Below are positions 40,045 to 49,564 of a stretch of DNA of 64,000 nt, piece after piece. The position numbers and the translations under genes are program-made. The notes under the pieces were generated by a model that saw nothing but the letters and a program-made list of their open reading frames with translations, was not told where the DNA came from and made no database searches. The stretch lies in NCBI RefSeq assembly GCF_000787715.1, contig NZ_BBPI01000060.1:57296-121295 (forward strand), given 5' to 3'. Each line of letters begins with the position of its first letter. Position 1 is the stretch's first letter. The stretch comes from Sphingomonas parapaucimobilis NBRC 15100 (GTDB taxonomy: Bacteria; Pseudomonadota; Alphaproteobacteria; Sphingomonadales; Sphingomonadaceae).

Positions 40045-40770
40045 TCAGGAGCGTTCATACCGTGGATCGTCGACCGCAGGGGGAAGGGCCAGCTTGGCAT
40101 GAACCTGACGCCGATGCGCCTCGCTCAACAGGGTCGCGCTGATCCGCCGCGCGCATTCGCCGGTGTGGTAAAGACACTCGGCCGCATAGCTGGGCAGCAG
40201 CGAGGTGACGATCGAGTCGAAATGCTCATGCTCGCAACCCGCCAGGGAAAAGATCGACTCGATATAGGTGTCGAACGCGGCCTTCAGCCCGTACCACTGC
40301 CCCTTCGCGGATAGCCATGGCAGGGTCGCGCCGGAGGTGGTGAAGAGCAGGAGATGCTTGCCCGCCAGCATCTGGTACGGTTCGTCATGGCGAAGGGCGC
40401 GCGACCCCAGCCTGGCCCCCAGCACACGATCCACATAGCCGACGATCGCGGCCGGGGGCATGCCGAACCATATGGGAAAGACGAGGACGATGACGCTCGC
40501 CTTCTCGACCAGCGCGACTTCGCGCCGGACATCGTCGGACAGGGCGAAGTCCGGGGCGTCGGGGCGTTCATGGGCGCGCAGCAGCGGGTCGAAGCCGGTG
40601 GCGTAGAGGTCATGCTCGGTCACGCTCTGGCCATTGGCGCGCACCGCCTCGGCATAGGCATGGGCGATGGCGTGGCTGAATCCGGTGGGGGAGGGGTGAC
40701 CGATCACCACCAGATGATCGATCGCGGTGGGGCGGGCGTCGAGGGCGGCCATGGGCGCGGCGTCGGACAT
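40045..40770 (-). CDS. flavodoxin-fold NAD(P)H-dependent oxidoreductase, copy 1
   Basis: A 241-residue FMN/FAD quinone reductase-like protein (NQO/MdaB superfamily). DHLVVIGHPSPTGFSHAIAH is the flavin phosphate loop, then EHDLYATGFDPLLRAHERPD, VIVLVFPIWFGMPPAAIVGY with the family PIWFGMPP, and LLLFTTSGATLPWLSAKGQW. Two-electron reduction of quinones would avoid radical formation. A paralogue of the same architecture is encoded divergently 151 bp away (40922-41575). The shared intergenic region has one FixJ-like box, 52-68 bp from this start. Confidence 0.9.
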   Translation of the reverse strand: MSDAAPMAALDARPTAIDHLVVIGHPSPTGFSHAIAHAYAEAVRANGQSVTEHDLYATGFDPLLRAHERPDAPDFALSDDVRREVALVEKASVIVLVFPIWFGMPPAAIVGYVDRVLGARLGSRALRHDEPYQMLAGKHLLLFTTSGATLPWLSAKGQWYGLKAAFDTYIESIFSLAGCEHEHFDSIVTSLLPSYAAECLYHTGECARRISATLLSEAHRRQVHAKLALPPAVDDPRYERS

Positions 40771-40821
40771 GATGGATTATCTCCTTCACCCCGAGTCTGA
40801 TCGCAGCGTGGCGTGTACGCG

Positions 40822-40838
40822 ATACGGTATTTCCCGGA
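40822..40838 (+). promoter_or_regulatory. FixJ-like box between the divergent oxidoreductase genes
   Basis: ATACGGTATTTCCCGGA on the plus strand. The core TATTTCCC is one of the best in the window. It is 52-68 bp before the minus-strand start and 84-100 bp before the plus-strand start; a TATGAT motif follows at 40848-40853. Confidence 0.5.
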
Positions 40839-40921
40839 TGGGCTAGGTATGATTGCGGATGGCGGCGTCCGGGATGGATTGCGACGACCATGGCCGTCAC
40901 AGTCGTCGCAAAGGCCCGGCC

Positions 40922-41575
40922 ATGCCCGATCTTCCATCCGTGCCACGTCATCTGGTCATCTGTTCCCATCCGTCGCCCCATGGCTTTGGCCACAAGGTGC
41001 TGGACACCTATGTCCGCACGGTCGAGGCGCAGGGGCAGGACGTCATGGTGCGCGATCTCTATGCGATGGGGTTCGATCCGGTCCTCCGTCCCGAGGAGCA
41101 TCCCAGGGCGGGGCCATGGCTTCCGTCGCCAGACGTAGCGGCGGAATGCGACCTGATCCGGCCGGCGAGCATCGTCGTGCTCATCTATCCCATCTGGTAC
41201 GGCCTGCCGCCCGCGATGCTCAAAGGCTATGTCGAGCGGGTGCTGGGGGCGGGGCTTTCCTATAGGCAGCTGCACGACCGGATCGGGCAACCGTTCCTGA
41301 TCGGCAAGTCGCTCTTGTCCTTCAGCACGTCCGCCCTGCCGCTCGCCTGGCTCGACCAGCAGGGACAGCTCTTTGCGCTGCGGGAGATTTTCGACGTCTA
41401 TCTGTGGCGCGGCTTCGGCATGGCGCGCAGCGAGCATATCATGCTCGACGGCATCATCCCCGGCATGAGCAGCCATGAGGCGGAGGGGCATCTGCGCCAG
41501 GTGCGCGAGACGGCGGAGCAGACCTGCGCCAGGCTGGCGGGCTTTCCACCAGCGTCCGTTCCGTTCGAGGCATGA
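40922..41575 (+). CDS. flavodoxin-fold NAD(P)H-dependent oxidoreductase, copy 2
   Basis: A 217-residue paralogue of the divergent gene. It has HLVICSHPSPHGFGHKVLDT, then VRDLYAMGFDPVLRPEEHPR, IVVLIYPIWYGLPPAMLKGY and FLIGKSLLSFSTSALPLAWL, matching the other copy motif by motif. It binds a flavin and should reduce quinones or similar acceptors with NAD(P)H. The ATG at 40922 is where alignment with the paralogue begins; the open frame upstream includes the promoter region. Its stop overlaps the ATG of the following lipoprotein-like gene (ATGA). Confidence 0.88.
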   Translation: MPDLPSVPRHLVICSHPSPHGFGHKVLDTYVRTVEAQGQDVMVRDLYAMGFDPVLRPEEHPRAGPWLPSPDVAAECDLIRPASIVVLIYPIWYGLPPAMLKGYVERVLGAGLSYRQLHDRIGQPFLIGKSLLSFSTSALPLAWLDQQGQLFALREIFDVYLWRGFGMARSEHIMLDGIIPGMSSHEAEGHLRQVRETAEQTCARLAGFPPASVPFEA

Positions 41576-42123
41576 TCCGACCGCGCTGCGCCGTGCTGCT
41601 GGTCGCGGCGGCGGGATGGGCGCAGGGCGGGTGCGTGCCGACCCTCGCCTATGCGCCGGAGGGCGCGGGCGGATCGGCGGGATATTACGAACAGTATCTG
41701 ACAGCGAAGCAATATCGGATCGGCTATTCGGCGCCAGCCGACGCACCGACCAAGGAGGTGGAGCGCCTCCTCCTGCGCCGCATAGCCGAATCGACGCTTC
41801 TCCACGGCTATTCCCGGTTTTCGCTGGCGGACCGGCGGATCGACCGGAATGTCTATATTCTGTACGGGGCGGACGGCGTGCGCGCGGAGTATCGCGGCGA
41901 TTTCATACGGTGGCATCGCTATTGGCGTTGGTATTGCCTGGCCCGCCGATGGAAGGGCTGCCATGACGATCCGCTCTGGCCGTCGCCGAAGCCGCCGGTC
42001 CGGCGGATGGCCCTGTCGTACGTGGTCACCTTCCATCATCAGGATGAGGCGCGCTGGGATGCGCTCGATGCCGAGTTCGTGCTGGGGCAGCTTGGTCTTC
42101 CCGTGCCGCAGGTCGCGCCCTGA
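41572..42123 (+). CDS. putative exported or lipid-anchored protein (CC0125/CC1285-like)
   Basis: A 183-residue protein starting MIRPRCAVLLVAAAGWAQGG with a signal peptide and a Cys at residue 21; the sequence before it (QGGC) is a weak lipobox. The stretch GYYEQYLTAKQYRIGYSAPA, then EVERLLLRRIAESTLLHGYS, follows the pattern of alphaproteobacterial envelope proteins of the CC0125/CC1285 group (YxVxYxG...T...V...LLRAAELT...GYxxF). The C-terminal half is rich in Trp, Arg and His. It is coupled to the oxidoreductase by an ATGA overlap. Function unknown. Confidence 0.7.
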   Translation: MIRPRCAVLLVAAAGWAQGGCVPTLAYAPEGAGGSAGYYEQYLTAKQYRIGYSAPADAPTKEVERLLLRRIAESTLLHGYSRFSLADRRIDRNVYILYGADGVRAEYRGDFIRWHRYWRWYCLARRWKGCHDDPLWPSPKPPVRRMALSYVVTFHHQDEARWDALDAEFVLGQLGLPVPQVAP

Positions 42124-42407
42124 CCCCATCCGGATCATTACGGATATTCGGTGCCGATGCCGCAGCATATAAGGAGGGCGCTGGAACGGAGCGACGTATT
42201 GTTTTGGGTCGAACGCGCAAGCCGAGACCCTGGTCCGATACGACGCGATGATAGGCTGGCAAAGGCTCGCGGCGTCTCCGAAAACATCACCCGCACCGGT
42301 GATCGACCACGGAGGCGCCGCAGTTTGTCCGGTGGTGTCTTGTCGCCCGGAACGCGGTAAAGCCCGGCGCAAGAGGCGGTCGTGGCACGGGTTTCCTAAA
42401 ACCCGCC
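42124..42407. other. intergenic tract with possible promoter and hairpin
   Basis: No convincing gene. A TATAAG (42168-42173) with an AAGGAGG just after it looks like a promoter and ribosome site without a following coding region, suggesting a lost gene. TTACGGATATTCGGTG at 42138-42153 faintly recalls the FixJ-like boxes. A 7-bp hairpin (42388-42394 with 42399-42405) lies just beyond the pfkB stop on the minus strand and may act as its terminator, although no T run follows. Confidence 0.35.
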
Positions 42408-43385
42408 CTATTCCGCGACTTCCTTCAATGTTTCCTGTCGATCGATCGCGGGAAGATCACCGAAATGCGCCTCGTATAGACCTTGTAGGGCTTCGGGACG
42501 GGCCAGCTGCGTGCCCGGCTCGATCAGGGCGGCCGCGCCCGCCGCGACACCGAAGCGCAGGGCGGTGACCAATGTCCAGCCGCGCGTGAGCGCGACGACG
42601 ACAGCCGCCACCATGGTGTCGCCTGCGCCGACCTTGGTTCGTGCCACGATCGGGATGGCACGGCATCGATCGACGCCTTGCCGGGCTACCACCATGGCAC
42701 CCCGGTCGCCGAGCGAGACGAGCAGGACTTCGGCGAACCCCTGGTCGATCAGAAGCCTGGCGGCTTGTTCTTCGTCCGCCTCCGACAGGAGCGATCGGCC
42801 TGCAAGCTGGGCGAGTTCATCGGCATTGGGCTTCAGCAGGAACGCGTGACAGGTCCGCGCCTGCTGCAATCCCTCGCCCGATGTGTCGAGGACCAGGCGG
42901 CAGTCATGTGCCCGACAGAGGTCCGCGATACGCGGCAGCAGGTTGGGGGCCACATCGGCGGGCAGGCTGCCGCTGACCACGACATAGCGCGCCGACGGGG
43001 CCAGCCGCGCCAATTCGTCGATGCAGCTCTGCTGATCGACCGCGCGCAGCGGCGGTCCGGGCAGCACGAAGCGATATTGCGCGCCCGAACGACGATCCAC
43101 GATCGACAGGTTCTCGCGGGTCGCGCCGGCGGTGAGGATCCGCAGGAACGGCGTGCCGGTCGCCGTGACCAGCGCTGCCAGATGGTCGCCGGTCAGGCCG
43201 CCCGCCGGGAAGAGCGCCACCACCGCTGCGCCCAGGGCATGGGCCATCCGCGCGACGTTGATCCCGCCGCCGCCGGGATCGTATCGCGGCGGATCGCAGC
43301 GCAACTTCTCGTCGGCCAGAATCATCGCGGTCGCCGTGCTGCAATCCAGCGCGGGATTGAAGGTCAGGGTGATGATATCCGGCAT
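42408..43385 (-). CDS. PfkB-family sugar kinase (1-phosphofructokinase/6-phosphofructokinase type)
   Basis: A 325-residue ribokinase-fold enzyme that phosphorylates a hexose phosphate, most likely fructose-6-P or fructose-1-P. It starts ITLTFNPALDCSTATAMILA, the PfkB/FruK beginning, followed by DPGGGGINVARMAHALGA. The substrate-site PNADELAQLAGRSL and the ATP/anion-hole motif TKVGAGDTMVAAVVVAL, with the catalytic Asp, are intact. The ATG at 43385 comes one base after the ppsA stop. In the operon adh-ppsA-pfkB it acts against PEP synthase in glycolytic direction, so control by metabolites is expected. The hairpin after the stop may end the operon. Confidence 0.9.
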   Translation of the reverse strand: MPDIITLTFNPALDCSTATAMILADEKLRCDPPRYDPGGGGINVARMAHALGAAVVALFPAGGLTGDHLAALVTATGTPFLRILTAGATRENLSIVDRRSGAQYRFVLPGPPLRAVDQQSCIDELARLAPSARYVVVSGSLPADVAPNLLPRIADLCRAHDCRLVLDTSGEGLQQARTCHAFLLKPNADELAQLAGRSLLSEADEEQAARLLIDQGFAEVLLVSLGDRGAMVVARQGVDRCRAIPIVARTKVGAGDTMVAAVVVALTRGWTLVTALRFGVAAGAAALIEPGTQLARPEALQGLYEAHFGDLPAIDRQETLKEVAE

Positions 43386-43386
43386 G

Positions 43387-45775
43387 TCACGCCGCCGCCT
43401 GAGCGGTCGCTTCGGCTGCGGCCACCGCCCTGAGCGTGGTGACGAAGCTGTCGGGATTGAGCGACAGCGAGTCGATGCCCTGCGCCACGAGGAAGGCGGC
43501 GAAATCAGGATGGTCGCTGGGCGCCTGGCCGCAGATGCCGACCGATGCACCGCTGCGATGCGCACGGGCGATGACATCGGCGATGGCCCGCCGCACCGCC
43601 GCGTCACGCTCGTCGAACAGCGGCGCGAGCAGGTCGGAATCGCGATCGATACCGAGGATCAACTGGGTGAGGTCGTTGGAGCCGATCGAGAAGCCATCGA
43701 AACGGCGCGCGAATTCCTCGGCCAGGATGACGTTCGACGGCACCTCGCACATCATCCAGATGCGAAGCTCGCGCGCACCGCGTCGCAACCCGTGATGCGC
43801 CATCTCGGCCAGCACCTTGTCGGCCTCGGCCGGGGTGCGGCAGAAGGGGACCATCACCGCGATATTGGTCAGCCCCATCTCGTCGCGCGCCCGGCGGATC
43901 GCCCGGCATTCCAGCGCGAAGGCCTCGCGATAATTGGGGTGATAATAGCGCGAGGCGCCGCGAAAGCCGATCATCGGGTTGTTCTCGACCGGTTCGAAGT
44001 CCCGGCCGCCGATCAGATGCGCATATTCGTTGCTCTTGAAATCGCTCAACCGCACGATCGCGGGATGCGGGTGGAAGACGGCGGCGATACGCGCCAGCCC
44101 CTCGGCCAGCCGCTCGACGAAAAGTCGGCCGGATCGGAGTATCCCCGCACCATCCTGGCGATATGGGCGCGGTCACGGGGGGACGTGACGGCGTCGGGCC
44201 GGACGAGCGCCATCGGATGAATGCGGATCAGGTCGGCGATGATGAACTCCATCCGCGCGAGGCCCACGCCCTGCGCCGGAAGACGCCACCAGCGCATGGC
44301 CCCCGACGGATCGGCGAGATTGACCATCAATCGGGTCCGCGTGCCGGGAAGATCGCCCAGCGTCACCTCGTCCCGCACGAAGGGGACGATGCCCGAATAG
44401 ACCGCACCGCGATCACCCTGCGCGCAGGACAAAGTGATCGCCTCGCCATCATTCAGCCGCGTGGTGCCGTCGCCGGTGCCGACGACGGCGGGCAGCCCCA
44501 GTTCGCGCGCGACGATCGCGGCATGGCTGGTCGGGCCGCCATGGTCGGTGACGATGCCCGCCGCGCGCCGCATGGCGGGCATCCAGTCGGGATCGGTGCT
44601 GCCGGTGACGAGGATCGCGCCGCGTGGAAAGCGGGCGAGGTCGCGGGGATCGCGGATGATGCAGGCCGCGCCGCTCGCGATTCCCTCGCCCACCGCCGCG
44701 CCGGACAGGATCGGGTCCGCAGGCGCGGTCAGCCGCCATGTCGCCATGATCGCGCCGCTCTTGCGCGACTGGACCGTTTCGGGGCGGGCCTGAACCAGGA
44801 ACAACGCGCCGCTTTCGCCGTCCTTGGCCCATTCCAGGTCCATGGGGCAGCCATAATGTGCCTCGACCGCGCGACCGCCCAGCGCGCGAGTTGCAGGATC
44901 TCCGCATCACTCAGCACGAAACAGGCCTGCTCGGCCGGGGGCACGCGCCGGGTGATCGTGCCGCCATGGCGACCATGGATCAGCCGGACCGCCTTTCCGC
45001 CCAGCCGCCGGTCGATGATCGCACGGCATCCCGCCTTGGCCAGCGAGGGCTTGAAGACCTGATAGCTGTCGGGGTCGACCTGTCCCTGCACGACCGTCTC
45101 GCCCAGGCCCCAGGCGGCGCTGATCGTCACGACGCGTGGGAAACCCGTCTCGGTATCGAGCGTGAAGATGACCCCCGCGCCCGCCAGATCGGAGCGGACC
45201 ATCGCCTGCACGCCGATCGACAGCGCGACAGCCATATGGTCGAAGCCCTTCGCCTCGCGATAGGCGATGGCGCGCGCGGTGAAGAGCGAGGCATAGCAAT
45301 GGCGACACGCATCGAGCAGAGCGGCGTCGCCGACGATGTTCAGGAACGTTTCCTGCTGTCCGGCAAAGCTCGCCTCAGGCAGATCCTCGGCTGTCGCGCT
45401 GGAGCGGACGGCGACCGCCGCCTGCGCCTTGCCGGTCCGCCTGGACAATTCGGCATAGCCCGTGACGATCGCCTGACACAGCGGCGCGGGAAGGGGCGCC
45501 TTCAGGATCAGGCGGCGTATCTGCTGCGCCGCCAGGGCCAGCGGCACGGTGCCGGCGCGGAGCGCGGCAAGGCGCTTGCGGATCGCCGCCTCGATCCCGG
45601 CGGCGGCCAGGAAGCTCCTATAAGCCGCAGCCGTCGTCGCGAAGCCATCGGGCACCGCGATCTTGCTGCCCTTCATCGCCCCGATCATTTCGCCGAGTGA
45701 CGCGTTCTTGCCCCCGACCTGGCCGACATCGCCACGGCGCAGTTCTTCGAACCAGATGATGTCGTGCTTGGTCAT
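43387..45775 (-). pseudogene. ppsA: phosphoenolpyruvate synthase with two frameshifts
   Basis: PEP synthase turns pyruvate and ATP into PEP, AMP and phosphate. The three domains are present end to end over the normal length (about 796 codons) but in three frames. The ATP-grasp part begins MTKHDIIWFEELRRGDVGQV and has VRSSATAEDLPEASFAGQQE. The swivelling His domain has TDHGGPTSHAAIVARELGLP. The PEP-binding domain has [13 protein letters not shown] and [13 protein letters not shown]. Frame changes occur near 44863-44878 (within two GACCGC repeats) and at the T4 run 44120-44123 (minus strand). Each needs one added base. It is either a true pseudogene or carries two assembly errors. Its ATG overlaps the dehydrogenase stop. 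Confidence 0.85.
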
Positions 45776-46848
45776 GGCCGGATCGCCACCTTCAGCACGC
45801 CATCGCGCTGATGGGCGAACAGCTCATAGGCGCTCTCGATCCGGTCGAGCGGGAAATGATGGGTGACCAGCGCGCCGGTGTCGACGCGCCCGCCCGCCAC
45901 CATGGCCATCAACCGCCGCATCCGCTCCTTGCCGCCGGGACACAAAGTGGTGCGGATCACATGGTCGCCGAGCCCGCCCGCAAAGGCCTGCAGCGGAATC
46001 GTCAGATCCTGGGCATAGACGCCCAGCGACGACAGGGTGCCGCCGGGACGCAAGACCTTGAGCGCCCACGCAAAGGTCTCCGCTTTGCCCAGCGCCTCGA
46101 TCGCGACGTCCACGCCCCGGCCTCCGGTCAGCCGGTCGATGGCCGCCACCGGGTCCTCGCGGGTGAAATTGACGACCTCGTCCGCGCCCATGCGCCGCGA
46201 CACCGCGACGCGCTGGGGCACCGATTCCACCGCGATGATCCGCGCCGCACCCATCAGGCGCGCGCCCGCCGTCGCGCATAGCCCGATCGGGCCTTGCGCG
46301 AATATCGCGACCGTGTCGCCGATGCGGATGCGCCCCGCCTCCGCGCCGCCAAAGCCGGTCGACAGGATATCGGGGCACATCAGGACCTGGTCGTCGGTCA
46401 GGCCGTCGGGGATCGGCGCCAGATTGGCCATCGCGTCGGGGACCAGCAGATAATCCGCCTGCGCGCCGTCGATCGTGTTGCCGAAGCGCCAGCCGCCCAT
46501 CGCCTTCCAGCCATGGGCCGTGCCCGCGCCGCATTGCGCGCCGCAGCCGGACAGGCTGGCATTGTCCCAACCCGCCGGGGTGATGGCATCGGCAATGACC
46601 CGCTGGCCCTCGGTAAAGCCGGTGACGGCCGATCCCAGTTTCTCGATGACGCCGACCGGCTCGTGGCCGATGGTCAGCCCGCTGGCGACGGGATATTCGC
46701 CCTTCAGGATATGGATGTCGGTGCCGCAGATCGTCGTCGTGGTGATCCGGATCAGCGCATCGCCCGGCCCCGGCTGCGGCACCGGCTTTTCACCCAGGAT
46801 GATCCGTCCGGGTTCGATGAAGATCGTCGCGCGCATCGTCTCTGGCAT
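45772..46848 (-). CDS. zinc-dependent alcohol dehydrogenase, isopropanol-dehydrogenase-like
   Basis: A 358-residue medium-chain dehydrogenase. The catalytic zinc site is Cys in TTTICGTDIHILKGE and His-Glu in TIGHEPVGVIEKLG; the usual four-Cys structural lobe is reduced to SGCGAQCGAGTAHGW, as in the Clostridium/Thermoanaerobacter secondary alcohol dehydrogenases. The cofactor loop is VAIFAQGPIGLCATAGARLM. Reduction of acetaldehyde, ketones or similar for redox balance is likely. It heads the operon adh-ppsA-pfkB and overlaps ppsA by ATGA. A FixJ-like box lies 56-72 bp upstream. Confidence 0.92.
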   Translation of the reverse strand: MPETMRATIFIEPGRIILGEKPVPQPGPGDALIRITTTTICGTDIHILKGEYPVASGLTIGHEPVGVIEKLGSAVTGFTEGQRVIADAITPAGWDNASLSGCGAQCGAGTAHGWKAMGGWRFGNTIDGAQADYLLVPDAMANLAPIPDGLTDDQVLMCPDILSTGFGGAEAGRIRIGDTVAIFAQGPIGLCATAGARLMGAARIIAVESVPQRVAVSRRMGADEVVNFTREDPVAAIDRLTGGRGVDVAIEALGKAETFAWALKVLRPGGTLSSLGVYAQDLTIPLQAFAGGLGDHVIRTTLCPGGKERMRRLMAMVAGGRVDTGALVTHHFPLDRIESAYELFAHQRDGVLKVAIRP

Positions 46849-46903
46849 GGCCTTCTCCTTCGCCTTCGCCGATCTTCTATTCCCGGCATGCCCGACGTGG
46901 CTG

Positions 46904-46920
46904 TACGGGAAGATACGCAG
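46904..46920 (-). promoter_or_regulatory. FixJ-like box upstream of the adh-ppsA-pfkB operon
   Basis: Minus strand CTGCGTATCTTCCCGTA, 56-72 bp before the dehydrogenase start. The CTTCCC core differs from ATTTCCC by one base. It lies at the end of the convergent-side intergenic region next to the P-type ATPase stop. Confidence 0.45.
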
Positions 46921-46929
46921 CGCGGGCGC

Positions 46930-49500
46930 TCATCGCCCCGCCCGTGGCCAGGCGCGGTTGGTCGCCGGCAACAACAGGACCAGAGCCAGGCCGCCCGCCA
47001 GGACGACGAGCCATTGCGACGGGCCTGGGCGGTCGAAGGCCAGGATCGTTCGCAGGTCCGTCATGGTCAGGATCGTCGTCAGGACAAGGGCGATGCCCAG
47101 GAGGACGAAACGGAACGCCCGGTTCCCCCGGCGCAGCGTCGGGATCAGGCCATTCCTGCCCGCCCGGTCGGCGACGACCAAGGCCAGGATTCCCGCCACC
47201 AGCAGAAGGAACACGGTGACGCGCACCGCTCCGCCGCTCCAGCCGTCATGGGGCAGGGTAATGGCCAGTGTCGCCAGCAGTCCCAGGACGATCCCGCCCT
47301 GAAGCAGGCTTCGGACGACCATGTCCCACGATACCAGTCGCATCTCGGGCGAGCGGGGCGGCCTGGTCATCGCGGCCTCGTCACTGGCTTCGGATTCGAA
47401 CACCAGGGTGCAGACGGGATCGATGATCAACTCGAACAGCGCGATGTGGATCGGGCCGAACAGGATGGGCGTCCCGGTCAGCAACGGCAGCAGCGCCAAC
47501 CCGGCGATCGGCATATGGACGCTGATGATGAAGGCGATGGCCTTGCGCAGATTGGCATATTCGCGGCGTCCCAGCCGGATGGCCGCGACGATCGCAGGGA
47601 AATTGTCATTTAGCAGGACGAGCGCCGCCGCCTCGCGCGCGACATCGGTGCCGCGCTGTCCCATGGCAATGCCGATATGCGCGGCCTTGAGCGCCGGGGC
47701 GTCGTTGACGCCGTCGCCGGTCATCGCCACCACCTCTCCGGCGGCCTTCAGCGCCTCGACGATGCGCAGCTTCTGGACCGGCATGATCCGGGCGCAGACC
47801 GATGTTTCCCGCAGGCGCGCGACGAGCGCGGCGTCGTCCAGCCGTTCGATCTCGGCACCGGTGACCGGCTCGCCAGCGTCCAGCCCCGCGTCGCGCGCGA
47901 TCGCCATTGCCGTGCCGGGATGGTCGCCCGTCATCATCACCGTCCGCACGCCGGCTGCGCGACACTCGGCGATGGCGGCAGGCACGTCGGGACGCAGCGG
48001 ATCGGCCAAGGCGACCAGCCCCTTGAAGCGGAACGGCAATTCGCCCTGCGTTCCCGGCAGGCGTTCGTCCGGCACCTGGGCTTCCGCGATGCCCAGCACC
48101 CGCCCACCGCGCGCCGTCATCATCTGCATCGCCGCCTCCATCGCGCTCCGCTCGGCCGGGGCGAGGTCGCACAGCGCCGCGATCGCCTCCGGCGCCCCCT
48201 TCGCCGCGACGAGCAGCGTTTGCCCGATCCCGCGAGACCAGACGTTCGACATCGCCAGCAGCTCGGGCGTCAGGGGAAAGCTGTGCCGCAGGGTCCATTG
48301 GCCCTGCTCGACGGACAGGGTGGCGGCATCGTCGATCGCGATTTCCATCGGATCCTTGCCGATCGCGGGACTGGCGAGCAGGGCCAGGCTCAGCACCTCG
48401 TCGGCATTCTTCGCCCCGGTCGACGGCATGAGCCATTCGCCTGCCGGTCGCCACCATCCGACCAGTTTCATCCGGTTTTCGGTCAGCGTCCCCGTCTTGT
48501 CGACGCACAGGATCGTCGCGGCCCCCAAGGCCTCGATCGCCATGGCCTGCCGGGTCAGCACCCCGGCCCGCGCCAGCCGCCAGGCCCCCATCGTCAGGAA
48601 AACGGTCAGGACAACCGGAAACTCCTCGGGCAGGAGCGCCATGCCCAGCGCGATGCCCGCCAGCACGGCTTCCAGCCAGCTTCCCCGCAGCAGGCCGAAT
48701 AGCAGTGTGACCAGGCCGACCATCAGGATGGCGCCGATGGCGGCCACGCGGACGATCCCGTGGATTTCGGTGCGCAATCGCGGTGCCTCGGTGTCGAGTG
48801 CGGCGAGCGCCTGTCCGATCCGGCCCATCTGCGTACGCGGTCCGGTCAGGACCACTCGTGCGATCCCGCGCCCGCGCGTGATCAGCGTCCCGGCATAGAT
48901 CAGCGGCATGTCGTCGCCCCCGGGCGGCGCGGTCACGCTGTCCCCCGGTTGCAGCGTCCGCTTGCGGACGGGCAGCGATTCGCCGGTCAGCAGCGACTCA
49001 TCGCTCTCCAGCTCGGACGCATTCAGAAGCATGGCGTCGGCGACCACCCGGTCGCCCTGTTCGACGACCAGGATATCCTCGGGCACGACCTCCCATCCGG
49101 CGATCCGCCTTGGCGTTCCATCACGCAGGACCATGGCTCGCGGCGCCGCCATGTCGCGCAGGGCCTCCAGTGCGCGTTCGGTTCGCGCCTCCTGCACGAT
49201 GGTCAGCACGATCGAAAGACAGGCGAAGCAGAGCAGCACCAGCGCCTCGACCGAAGAGCCCAGCATCAGATAGGCGAGGCCGCCGACCAGCAGTAACGAG
49301 AGCATCGGTTCGCGCAGCACGTCCAGGATGATGTGCACCATGGTCCGCCGCCGCCCGGACGGCAGCCGGTTCGCGCCATCCCGGGCCAGTCGCCGCGCCG
49401 CCTCCTCGCTACTCAGGCCATGGACGGACGGATGGGGGGGCATGTCGGATGGGGGTGTTTCCGTGTGAGGCGATTGGGCTGACACGTCTGTGACCGGCAT
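46930..49500 (-). CDS. P-type cation-transporting ATPase (P2 type)
   Basis: An 856-residue ion pump of the Ca2+/Mn2+-like P2 class. It shows the cation N-terminal domain (HGLSSEEAARRLARDGANRL), the actuator motif LLTGESLPV, the membrane motif GMALLPEEFPVVLTVF with PEE, the phosphorylation site CVDKTGTLTENRM, and MTGDGVNDAPALKAAHIGIA. Ten membrane helices are expected; NDPVCTLVFESE-type text (IIDPVCTLVFESEASDE) follows in M6. The transported ion is not certain. The ATG at 49500 is preferred over a TTG two codons earlier. It is divergent from the BON gene, with a FixJ-like box in between (65-81 bp from this start). Confidence 0.92.
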   Translation of the reverse strand: MPVTDVSAQSPHTETPPSDMPPHPSVHGLSSEEAARRLARDGANRLPSGRRRTMVHIILDVLREPMLSLLLVGGLAYLMLGSSVEALVLLCFACLSIVLTIVQEARTERALEALRDMAAPRAMVLRDGTPRRIAGWEVVPEDILVVEQGDRVVADAMLLNASELESDESLLTGESLPVRKRTLQPGDSVTAPPGGDDMPLIYAGTLITRGRGIARVVLTGPRTQMGRIGQALAALDTEAPRLRTEIHGIVRVAAIGAILMVGLVTLLFGLLRGSWLEAVLAGIALGMALLPEEFPVVLTVFLTMGAWRLARAGVLTRQAMAIEALGAATILCVDKTGTLTENRMKLVGWWRPAGEWLMPSTGAKNADEVLSLALLASPAIGKDPMEIAIDDAATLSVEQGQWTLRHSFPLTPELLAMSNVWSRGIGQTLLVAAKGAPEAIAALCDLAPAERSAMEAAMQMMTARGGRVLGIAEAQVPDERLPGTQGELPFRFKGLVALADPLRPDVPAAIAECRAAGVRTVMMTGDHPGTAMAIARDAGLDAGEPVTGAEIERLDDAALVARLRETSVCARIMPVQKLRIVEALKAAGEVVAMTGDGVNDAPALKAAHIGIAMGQRGTDVAREAAALVLLNDNFPAIVAAIRLGRREYANLRKAIAFIISVHMPIAGLALLPLLTGTPILFGPIHIALFELIIDPVCTLVFESEASDEAAMTRPPRSPEMRLVSWDMVVRSLLQGGIVLGLLATLAITLPHDGWSGGAVRVTVFLLLVAGILALVVADRAGRNGLIPTLRRGNRAFRFVLLGIALVLTTILTMTDLRTILAFDRPGPSQWLVVLAGGLALVLLLPATNRAWPRAGR

Positions 49501-49564
49501 CCGCAATTCCCTTGTCCGACCGTGATGGAACGGTCAGCATTCCCGGCCCATCCCTTCGCGCCAA

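Noticed and set aside
42138..42153. TTACGGATATTCGGTG as another FixJ-like box
   Set aside because: The core ATTTCCC is poor and no gene begins at a suitable distance on the plus strand.
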